DNA of 64,000 nt, from positions 82,065,561-82,129,560 of the forward strand of contig NC_088775.1 of NCBI RefSeq assembly GCF_954871325.1. The letters are read 5' to 3'. Positions 12,699-23,699 of this stretch are shown in pieces. Made by a program: the position numbers and the translations under genes. Below the pieces are notes generated by a model. It saw only the letters and a list, made by a program, of their open reading frames with translations, had not been told where the DNA came from and did not search any database. The DNA is from Gordionus sp. m RMFG-2023 (taxonomy: Eukaryota; Nematomorpha; Gordioida; Chordodea; Parachordodidae). Within the stretch, counting starts at the first letter, position 1. The number at the start of each line of letters is the position of its first letter.

Positions 12699-14501
12699 GA
12701 GGGGACATTTAAATTTTCTTATACATTGTTTTGATGTTTAGCAATATACAAGTTACGTAATATATTTTTCTTATTGAAATATTTTCATTAAATATAACAT
12801 ATATTTTTTTACTTATTACATAAAATATTTTCTAAATAAGATGAATAATAATATCAATTGCATAAATAAAAGAGCAAAACTTTTCAAATAAAAAAAAATG
12901 ATTGACTTAATTCGATAAATATTGTTGTATTAAATAAAAAAATCGAAAAGGAAAATAATTTTTATTTTTGAAATGAGCATTGAGTTTATGTAAATTTTAG
13001 AGAATTGAGAGTATAATTATTCTCTGGGTGCTGGCAATTTGAAGGCTTAACAAGAAAACCGTTGAAAATAAAGTATTTAAGAATGGATCGGCGTTTTTTT
13101 AAGAACCAAACCAAGTGTTATTAATTTTTCTTAAACCAAATAATTAAAACACGTTACATTTTTGCAAAAACACAATATTACTTTTTTAAAATATGTAACT
13201 GTAATTATTTATTGGAATGTAACCAAAAGAAAGTAGTTACTTTTTAATAGATTTTTTAAAATTAATATTATTGTTGTTTAGGTTCGAATCGGGAATTATT
13301 CGATTCAAAATTTACGAATAACAAACTTTTCCTATCGATTACGAATAATAAAAATTTAATCAAATTTTGTTCTCTCAACAGTATCATGCATAGGCTCAAC
13401 CTTTCAAATTTATGGCTCATGTATTACCAATTTTCAAAATTTATTTTATAAAAAATGGGTTCTATATTTTTCTTAAAATTTAAGAGCAACAAATAGCACT
13501 TGTCTTATTTAAAATGTTTAACTTTTGATATTAACGTTTACCTTTTTAAGATACCAGTCTTCATGAAAAGATAAAAATTAAAAATTTTCATATAATATAA
13601 ATAAATTAGTAAATATAATTAACTTATTCGTGGGTGTTAGTTAACTGTAGATGAAGCTCGGTCTATCAGACTTAAAATATGGGTATTTTGGGAGGTTTTC
13701 AAACTTTAATATTACAAGTCCTGTAAAAATTAAGCAATTTATACTTATCAAAAGATTCCCTTTTTTCAATTTAAATCATATCTAATGGTAACAGGAAAAA
13801 TTATAACGGTGTATTTTGTATTTTTATCGAAAACTTAAATTATTAAAAAAGTAAAAAATTAAATAAGGAATTAAAAGTGTTAGTAAACAAAATCTTGCGG
13901 GAAAGAGCAACTGATTTCCATAATTATGTTGAAAACACAAATGAAGCACTTACTTTATATTGAAACATTTCAATAAATTTTATTCTATTTAAATTAATCT
14001 GATTTCTCAGTTAAGACCATTTTAAAATTGTTAATTTTTAAGAAGATTTATTTTAAATTTTATTTGGACAAATTTTCCTGAACTATAGTCAAATTGATAT
14101 TCAAATTCAAAGTATAAAAATTATTATATCCATGATTATATCCAAAAGTTCTAGATTAAAATAGTGTTAAAAATTTTCTAGATAATTTTTATTAAGGTTT
14201 TTTAAAACTTATTTTTGAACGGAAAAGTTGGAATTGATTGTTACTTATCGGTATATGTTAAAATACGATTTATTCTAAAAAAATAAGAATGCTAAAATAA
14301 TTAGATATAGTCTTAAGTAACCACTTATACAATAATAATAGCAATATTTTAAATGGAGTAGAAAAATGTGCCCAAGTTTTCCCCTATATGATTGATCAAT
14401 CCCACAAAAACTCAAAAGAAAATTTAATTAATAAAAATGAAATTCTTTATTTTTATTCAATATATTTAGCTATGATCATAAAAGAATGAAATAATATAAA
14501 A

Positions 14502-14998
14502 TTATATCTTTAAACTTTCGAATAATTGCGTATAATATATGTAATAGGATGTAAATATTTCTTGATTTTCTTCATGTTCTAAGTCACAAATTTTAAAAAT
14601 AGGTGCTACCATATGGTAAAATTTTTTGGCTTTAAGAAAAAGTTCCATTTTGGGAGCTTCAAAAATAAGAGGAGGATTGCCGTGAGTGCCATGGGAAGCG
14701 CCATATTTAGCATATGCGATATCGTCATCATCGTCTAGCATTCTAGTATATGATAAAGAAAATTATTAAGCATTAATGTATTAATAATTCAGATTTGTAC
14801 CTTTTTTGGAGAGAGATTGGTGGCTTAGGAAAAAAAGTTTTATTACATTTCAATTTAGGAGCCTATTAATACAAAAATAATATTCTATAATATAGCAAAA
14901 TATTTAAATGAGGATACCTTGTTTTTATCTAATGAATCAGAATTTTGGATATCACTTGTACTAGGACTCATATTTAAATTAGCACTGAATTTTTCCAT
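14502..14998 (-). CDS. Orphan array gene copy C, frame kept by compensating deletions (127 aa)
   Basis: Exons are 14918-14998, 14801-14862 and 14502-14742. Exon 1 (MEKFSANLNMSPSTSDI...) is normal. Exon 2 is one base short after NKTFFP, so its end reads PKPPISLQKR instead of PEATNLSPKK. Exon 3 lacks five bases at its start (AATGCTA-GACGATG against AATGCTACTACAGACGATG). The losses total six, so the frame returns at MLDDDDDIAYAKYGA. A further 30-base in-frame deletion removes the KFWD-PTYIV segment. The remainder, NPPLIFEAPKMELFLKAKKF...LFESLKI, is normal. It is either still translated with a rewritten middle or a pseudogene whose frame was restored by chance. Confidence 0.55.
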
Positions 14999-16911
14999 TT
15001 TATATTATATTTAATTTATTTTCATAATTTCGCTTATTATTAAAAAAAATTCCTAATGAAAAATATTTAGTGTGAATTAACTAAGAATTCTGGGTATATA
15101 TTCTTGAAAAATTTATTATTAAAAATAATATTTTTATTAAATTAAGTCAAGTTCTTTTGTTATGTTGATAAATCAATTATACCATTGGACAAAACTTATA
15201 TATGATTCTTTCTCATTATAAAAAGTGTGATATGGAGAGATATTTGAAATCAATTGTTTTGATGTTCGAAAATACAAACAATTATATATAATAATCTTCT
15301 TATTAGAAATATCATTAAACGAAAGCGGTTATATTTTAACTTTAATTACATAATAAAATTTACTTTTATAAAGAATATAAACAATTAAGATTTTGTCTAA
15401 AGAAAGCTTTTGAAAATATTTAATGCGTTTTTCATTAAAAAAGTATATAAATTGCAAAAAAAACAATGAGCAAAATATTTAAAAAATGAAAAAATGAATG
15501 ACAATTTTGATAAATAATGTTGTATTAAAAAAAATATATTGAAATGGGTGTTGAACTTTTAAAGTAAATTTCCAAAATGGGATTATAACCATTCTCAGGG
15601 TGTAATAGTATTTAAAAGCGTTAAAAGCAAAAACCCTTAAAAGTAAAGTTTATTTATGAATAGATCTGGGTTATGATAAGCTTGGGGTTTTTTAAGCATT
15701 GATTTTAGTTTGCTAAAACATGACATTGGTTTTAATAAAACATGACATTGGTTTTAATAAAATGTAACTGCATCAAGTTACATATATTCAGAGGTGTAAG
15801 AAAATTTTTGGGGGTTAGGAGAAGAATTTATTTAATATTGAGTATAGATCAGAGTCATGATAAACTTAGGATCTTTTAAGCACCAAACCATGGCTTATAG
15901 ATTTTCTCCAGGTGATCTAAAATGAGAAGAAAATACGGAATAAGAACGCGAAAAGTTATATACCTGAGCCAATAATTTATAAACTATAAGATATATAACT
16001 TAATAGTTATATGCAGCTGACATAATATTCCTTCCTTTTAAACTTAAACGTTCACTTATATTAAAGATCCACAAAATCTGGGATGGAATTCTAAAGCCTG
16101 GCACGCGGTTGGGGCTAATTTATAAGAAATTATAAGGGGCAAGTATGTACCTAAATGCTTGGGCCGGAAAATCAATATTTAAAATATCAAACCACGAGAC
16201 TAAATTTCTGATTTTTCGTTAAACTTTAATGGGCCAACATGATAATTAAACTTTTTAAACAAATGAATAAAATATATTTAAAAAAGTGCCGTATATTTTA
16301 GTAATGGAATACTATGGTATTTTTGTAAAATAAATTTCATAATTTTGGCAAAATATTTTGTGATCATTTTTCATTATATTATTGATTACGTGAAAAATTA
16401 TTTATATAAATTTAAAAAAAATAAGCTACAATAGAGAAGGCTAACCGTGATAGCGCCTTTTAACTATATAAATATAATTCACAATAATAAAATACCAATG
16501 TTTTATAACATTGAAATAATTATTCTTAGTTTGAAAAAAAATCTTCAAAAAATATTTGAATAAGAAAGATTTTAGATCAAATTTTACCTAAAATGAGCAA
16601 AATCCTTTCTAATTTTTATGTATAAAAATTCTTTCAAGATAAAATTAAAAGAAATTTTTAAAAAATTTTTGATATTCTACTAAAATTCGGTTTCCTCTGC
16701 TTAAGTCTTTAAAAAAATATCTTCAATCTAATATATATATGAAAAATTTTAGGTTTAAATTATAACTGTTATAAAATAATAGCTTAGATTTTAATTGGAA
16801 TGAAATGACGTGTCTTAATCTCCCACTATATAAAAAATAAGTCAGACAATAATTCAATCTTTATTTTTATTTAATATAACAAACTATGATAAAATATTAT
16901 ATAGTATAAAA

Positions 16912-17449
16912 TCATATTTTTAAGGCTTCTAATAACTGTGTATAATATATATAAAAGGATGTGAATATTTGTTGATTTTCCTCGTGTTCTAAGTCACAAA
17001 TTTTAAAAATGGGAGCTGCCATATCGTAATATTTTTTAGCTTTCAGAAATAGTTCCATCTTTGGGGCTTCAAAAATGAGAGGGGGATTACCAGGATTGGA
17101 ATGATAAACTATATAGGTCGGTTGATCCCAAAATTTAGCGCCATATTTAGCATATGCGATATCGTCATCATCGTCTATAGTAGCATTCTAGTTTTTGATA
17201 AAAAAAATTATTAAACATTAATGGATTAATAATACATTTTACCTTTTTTGGAGAGAGATTGGTGGCTTCCGGAATAAATGTTTTATTACATTTCAATTTG
17301 GGAATCTATCATTATGAAAAAAAAATAAATATATAGGATAATATAAGAAATCAATTAAATGAGTATACCTTGTTTTTGTCTAAACAATCAGAATTTTGGA
17401 TATCACTTGTACTAGGACTCTTATTTAAATTAGCATCGAATTTATCCAT
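16912..17449 (-). CDS. Orphan array gene copy D, intact (139 aa)
   Basis: Exons are 17369-17449 (27 codons), 17243-17305 (21 codons) and 16912-17187 (91 codons plus TGA at 16914-16912). Introns of 63 and 55 bases are GT/AG. Exon 1: MDKFDANLNKSPSTSDIQNS... Exon 2: IPKLKCNKTFIPEATNLSPKK. Exon 3: NATIDDDDDIAYAKYGAKFW, then DQPTYIVYHSNPGNPPLIFE and the helical C-terminus ending LLEALKI. The start ATG is fixed by agreement with B, C, G, I and J. It is very close to copy G, so the two arose by recent duplication. Function is unknown; the protein is small, Asp-rich in the middle and has no membrane segment. Confidence 0.8.
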
Positions 17450-19394
17450 TATATAATATATTTAATATTTTTTCACAAATCGTTTATTATTTAAAAAAAA
17501 ATTTCTAATGAAAAATATTTTATGTGAATTATAAAAGAATCTAGGTATATTATATATTCCTGAAAAATTTATTATTAAAAATAATATTTTTATTCAATTA
17601 AGTCAAGTTCTTTTGTTATGTTGATAAATCATTTAACATTTATTAAATTAAAGGACAAAACATATTTATGATTGTTTCTCATTATAAAAAGTGTGATATG
17701 AAGATGTTTAAATTTTTTAAAATCAATTGTTTTGATATTCGACAATAAAAACAATTATATATTAAAATATTATATTAGAAAAATTATCATTATATAATAA
17801 ATTGGCTATTTTTTTCTTTTATTACATAATAAAATCTACTTTTAGATTAACATTCAAGATTTTGTCCTAAGAAAACTTCTTAAAATATTTACTAAGTTTT
17901 TCATTAAAAAAAAATTTAAATTGCAAATATAAAGGGCAAAGTATTTCAAAAATAAGATTGACTTAATTTTGATAAATGTTATATTTCAAATAAAATTCGA
18001 AAAATCATTAAAATTTTTGAAATATAACATTTAAAGTAAATTTCGGAGAAATGAGAGTATAACCATTATTAAGTTATAATAGTAACTTAAAGCCTTAAAA
18101 GCGAAAACCTTTATTAGCAAAGTTTATTTAAAAATGACTCGAGGTTAAGATAAGTTTGAGCTTTTTTAAGTACCAAACTATGATTTAGGTTTTTTATTTT
18201 AAATGTAACTGTAACAAATACATTTATTCATGTGTGTAGCCATGCGTTTCTCAGGATATCTTATGATGTTATAGGCCAATGATAATTATAGAAGCTCTTT
18301 CTCCTATCAGGTTTTTGAACACCAGATGTTTTAAAAGTTGTTCCAAAATAATTTAATTCTTTAAAATCCGAGAAATTTAGTGGCCAAAAAGGTAGTTTCT
18401 CTTTTTAGAGATCGGTTTTCATAAAATGATGAAAATTAAGATTTTAAATAAATTAGTAGAGATAATAATAAATTATTTGTGGTCTAAAACAGGGATGGGA
18501 CCTTTGTTTTATCGTAATGGGTTATTTTGAGATGTTTTTCTAGTGAACTTAAGCTTCCTGATCTTGCCAGGAAATAATATTCAAATAGTTTACTACATCG
18601 GAGAGTTTATTTTTTTCAGGTTAGCTCATCAGAAGACAATTATTATATATTTTAGTAATGGAACTATTTTTTATAGCGTTAAGCAACAGGAAATGTTACA
18701 AGGAAATTTAGTAATGAAAAAAGAAGCTAAATAAGAGATTTAAATGATCGATAAAAAATCTTTTAGAAAAAAGCAACTGATTTTATTAAAGGTGCTTAAA
18801 ACTTAATAAATAATACGTGGCACATTGGTCCACATTTTGTTTAAACTTCAATTTTATTAAATAATTATGGATATATACATAATTCTTAACCTTTAAAGTG
18901 TAGACTAGATATTTTAGCGACAAAATATACAGCTTTAAAAAAAATTTAATTTTGTATTTTATTTGGATAAACATTCCTGAACTCCACAACATGTTTATAG
19001 TTAGCAGGTTAGGACCATTAAATAATGGACTAAATTTAAAACTTTCAAATTCATATTATATTCAAGTTTTATAACTTTTAAAAATTCCCAGATTGCCAAA
19101 TAAGTTTAAAACTTTTCTAAAGATTTTTTTATTGAGAAAGCTATATTTAACTGAAAAATTGAAATTATTGTTGATTTTGGTATTCAAAAACCTAATTTCT
19201 TCTGTAAAAATTAAAATGTTGGAATTTTTTAGCCAATAATACTCTATATTAGGTTTAAATGACAACTGTTATAAAATATCTCAGATTTTAATTGGACTAT
19301 TACTTAGCAGTCTCTCATATGATATCAATCTGACAATTATTTATTATCTTATATAGCAAGCTCTGACGAGGCTAAGTTAAACATACAATAGTAT

Positions 19395-19640
19395 AGAATC
19401 ATATCTAGAAGTTTTCGAACATTATTGTAAAATAATTTCTGACTTTAAGAATTAGTTCCATTTTCAGACTTTCATAAATGAGAGGGTAATTTCCAGGAAT
19501 AACAAGAATAATTCTATGTATCCCAAAATTTAGCATATTTAGCATAAGTAGCGAGATTAAAAAAATAAAAGGTTTAATTCTGATTTTTACTTTTTTTTGG
19601 TGAGATATTAGTGGCTCCGGATTGTATAACAGTTGTAATT
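19395..19640 (-). pseudogene. Orphan family remnant E
   Basis: Eroded exon 3 (about 19395-19560) and the start of exon 2 (about 19590-19640) are recognisable by aagaattagttccattttcagac, gagagggtaatttccagga, tcccaaaatttagcatatttagcat and ttggtgagatattagtggct. Exon 1 and the promoter block are missing. Several gaps break every frame. It lies between live copy D and dead copy F. Confidence 0.65.
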
Positions 19641-20184
19641 TAAACCTAATATAGCTAATTATTTTTCATATATATAATTGGCTGAAAAAGAGTTAAAAAA
19701 CTTTAGTAAAACTGAGTTTTAATAACATATCAAAAGTTTAAAAAAAATAAAATTTTCCGTTTAAAATATAACTTAAAAAATGGCAAAGTTTTTTTTAAAA
19801 ATTTGACTTAAAAAATAATATCTTAATGTTATAAATACTTTGATTATTTTTTAAAATCATAATTGATTTATCAATTTAAGAGAAGAACTTAGCTTAATTG
19901 AATAAAAAATATTATCTTTAATAATAAATTTTTCACGAATATATAAATTCAAAATTTTATAGTTAATTAACATTAAATATTCTTCATTAAAAAAAAATAA
20001 ACAAAATAGGGAATAAATATTTAATATAACTTAAATTTAAATTAGAGTGAAATGTGCCTCACTCTCATTTTATAAGAGAAATCAATTCAAACAATATTTC
20101 AAAAAAAATTTAATTGAATCATTTATTTTTATCTAATATATAGATTATAATGATATAAAGGGTAATATTCAATATAGTATAAAA

Positions 20185-20712
20185 TCATATTTTTAAGTCT
20201 TCTAATAACTGTGTATAATATATATAAAAGGATGTGAATATTTGTTGATTTTCCTCGTGTTCTAAGTCACAAATTTTGAAAATAGGAGCTGCAATATCGT
20301 AATATTTTCTGGCTTTAAGAAAAAGTTCCATTTTGGGAGCTTCAAAAATGATAGGAGGATTCTCGGAAGTGTCATGAGAAACTATATACGTAAGTTTATC
20401 CTAAAATTTAGCGCCATATTTAGCATATGCGATATCATCATCATAGCCTGTAGTATCATTCTAGTTTATGACAAAAGAAATTATTTAAATGGATTAATAA
20501 TTCAGATTTCTACCTTTTTTGGTGAGAGATTGGTGACTTTCGGTATAAAGGTGTTATTACATTTCATTTTGGGAGCCTTCTATTATAAAATAAATATATT
20601 GGATAATATAGGAAATTATTTAAATGAATATACCTTCTTTACCTAGTGAAATAGAATTTTGTATATCACTCGTACTAGGACTCATATTTATATTAGCATC
20701 GTATTTATCCAT
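20185..20712 (-). pseudogene. Orphan family copy F, full-length but broken
   Basis: Exon 3 (20185-20460) has the full 276 bases and a normal TGA, but the codon for the W of AKYGAKFW is TAG. Exon 2 (APKMKCNNTFIPKVTNLSPKK) is intact with GT/AG borders. Exon 1 starts MDKYDANINMSPSTSDI at 20712 but is two bases short near its donor, so its frame is lost. Exon 3 is otherwise well kept (IFKICDLEHEENQQIFTSFY), so inactivation looks recent. It is the duplicate of C in the C-D/F-G module. Confidence 0.7.
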
Positions 20713-22562
20713 ATTATAATATTTATTTTTTTTTACAATTTCGTTTATTATTAAAATAAAAAATTTATAATGAAAAATATTTAATGTGAATTAACTAAGA
20801 ATTCTGGGTATATATTCCTGAAAAATTTATTATTAAAAATAATATTTTTGTTCAATTAAGTCAAGTTCTTTTGTTATCTTAATAAATCAATTATACCATT
20901 TATAATTAAAGGAGAATACATATTTATTGTTTATCATTAAAAGTGTGATATGGAGAGATATTTGTATTCAATTGTTTTGATGTTCGACAATACAAAAAAT
21001 TACATATTATAATCTTCTTATTAAAGAAAATTATCATTATATATTAAATCGACTATTTTTTACTTTTATTACATAATAAAATCTATTATCATTAATAAAC
21101 CAACAAGATTTTATCCTAAGAAAACTTCTTAAAATATTTAAAAAATAAAAAAATGATTGACTTTGATAAATAATCTTGTATTTAAAATAAATCATTAAAA
21201 TTTTTATAATGGTGGTTGAACTTCTAAAGTAAATTTTGGAGAAATGAGAGTGTAACCATTCTCGAGGTATAATCGTAATTTAAAGCGCTAGCTAAAAGCC
21301 AAAATATTCTTAAAGGTAAAGTTTATTTAAGAATGGATATGGGTTATGACAAGCTTGGGGGTTTTTAAGCACTTGAATCATTTTAAGTTGCAAAACATGA
21401 CATTAGTTTTAATAAAATGTAACTGTAACAGGTGTCTTAGAAATTTTCTAGAGGATTGGATAAGATTTTTTTTAATGTTTAGGGATCAGGGTTATGATAA
21501 GGTTGTGCCTTTTTAAGCACCAAATCATGGGTTATAGCTTTTCCCATAAAGTGATCAAAATAAAAAACGGAATAAGAACATGAATAGTTTTAGATTTAGC
21601 GAACAGTTTATAAACTATATATAGCTTAATAGTTAAATTTATATCACATATTATTCCCAGCCTTTTAAACTAAAACCTTCACTTATATTAAAGATCTGAA
21701 AAGTCCTTTCTGGCGTCCAAAAGTCTGGACTCGGAAAAATTTATAGAAATAATAACGCGAAGATTTGAACTTAGCAATAAACTACTCGGGCCATAACAAT
21801 CAATATTTAAAATAAACTACCATACTTCGCAAATTTGGGATTTTTCGTAAAACTTTAATGAGCCAACATGTCAAGAAGGCTTTTTAAACAAATGAATAAA
21901 ATATAAAAAAAAAATAATGCCGTAAATTTTAGGAATGGAATACTATGGTATTTTTGTAAAATAGATATTATAATTTCATAATCCTTGCAAAAGATTTTGT
22001 GATCCCTTTTCATTATATTATTGATTACATGGAAAATAAATTATATAAATTTTAAATAAGCTAAAATAGAGAAAGCTTACCGTGATAGCGCTTTTTAACT
22101 TGGAATTAAAACTTTTTTCTAAAATTTATTCATTGAAAGAATTATTACGAGTTTGAAAATAATCTTCAAAAAACTTCTGATAAAAAAGATTTTAGATCAA
22201 ATTTTACCTAAAATGAGCAAAATCCTTTCTAATTTTTATGTATAAAAATTCTTTCAAGATAAAATTAAAAGAAATTTTTAAAAAATTTTTATTTTAAAGG
22301 AAAAATGTGTCTTTACTTATGATATGCTACTCTAATTCGGTTTCCTCTGCTTAAATCTTTAAAAAAATATTTTCAATCTAATATATATGAAAAATTTTAG
22401 GTTTAAATTATAACTGTTATAAAATAATAGCTTAGATTTTAATTGGAATGAAATGACGTGCCTTAATCTCCCCCTATATAAGAAGTCAGACAATAATTCA
22501 TTCTTTATTTTTATTTAATATAATATTACAAACTATGATAAAATATTCAATATAGTATAAAA

Positions 22563-23097
22563 TCATATTTTCAAGGCTTCTAATAACTGTGTAAAATATA
22601 TATAAAAGGATGTGAATATTTGTTGATTTTCCTCGTGTTCTAAGTCACAAATTTTGAAAATGGGAGCTGCCATATCGTAATACTTTTTAGCTTTCAGAAA
22701 TAGTTCCATCTTTGGGGCTTCAAAAATGAGAGGGGGATTACCAGGATTGGAATGATAAACTATATAAGTCGGTTGATCCCAAAATTTAGCGCCATATTTA
22801 GCATATGCGATATCGTCGTCATCGTCTGTAGTAGCATTCTAGTATGTGATAAAAAAATTATTAAGCATTAATCAATTAATAATACATTTTACCTTTTTTG
22901 GAGAGAGATTGGTGGCTTCCGGAATAAATGTTTTATTACATTTCAATTTGGGAATCTATCATTATGAAAAATATAAATATATAGGATAATATAAGAAATC
23001 ATTTAAATGAGTATGCCTTGTTTTTGTCCAAACAATCAGAATTTTGGATATAACTTGTACTAGGACTCTTATTTAAATTATAATTGAATTTATCCAT
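22563..23097 (-). CDS. Orphan array gene copy G, intact with a GC splice donor (139 aa)
   Basis: Exons are 23017-23097, 22893-22955 and 22563-22838 (TGA at 22565-22563). Exon 1 reads MDKFNYNLNKSPSTSYIQNS..., exon 2 matches copy D at every residue, and exon 3 starts NATTDDDDDIAYAKYGAKFW and ends IYFTQLLEALKI. The first intron begins AAG|GCATAC instead of AAG|GTATAC: a GC-AG intron, a minor but functional class, or early damage. Intron lengths are 61 and 54 bases. The upstream block keeps CACTTTTTATAAT but lacks the following GAGAAAC. It closes block 1. Confidence 0.72.
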
Positions 23098-23699
23098 TTT
23101 ATAATATATTTAAAATTTTTTCACAAATCGTTTATTATTTAAAAAAAAATCTCTAATGAAAAATATTTAATGTGAATTATAAAATAATCTAGGTATATAT
23201 ATTCCTGAAAAATTTATTATTAAAAATAATATTTTTATCCAATTAAGTCAAGTTCTTTGGTTATGTTGATAATCAATTAACATTTATAAAATTAAAGGAT
23301 AAAACATATTTATGATTATAAAAAGTGTGATATGGAGATATTTGAATTTTTTAAAATCAATTGTTTTGATGTTCGACAATACAAACAATTATACATATTA
23401 AAATATTATAATTAGAAAAATTAATATTATATAATAAATAGGCTATTTTTTACTTTTATTACATAATAATGATTGACTTAATTTTGATAAATAATGTCGT
23501 ATTTAAAATAAAAATCGAAAAATCATTAAAATTTTTGAAATGGAACACTTAAAGTAAATTTTGGAGAAATGATGGTACAACCATTCTTAAGTTATAATAG
23601 AAATAGAGTTAAAAGCGAAAATCCTTAGTAGCAAAGTTTATTTAAGAATGACTCGAGGTTATGATAAGTTTGGGCTTTTTAACTACCAAACCATGGGTT

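Noticed and set aside
18543-19265. ORFs of 63-68 codons
   Set aside because: Ile/Lys/Phe-rich chance frames in decayed array spacer, not kept in the paralogous units.
20374-20646. Plus-strand ORFs MRNYIRKF... and the similar ones at 46698 and 9947
   Set aside because: They are the complementary strand of exons 2-3 of the orphan family. Splice sites and family conservation support the minus strand only.
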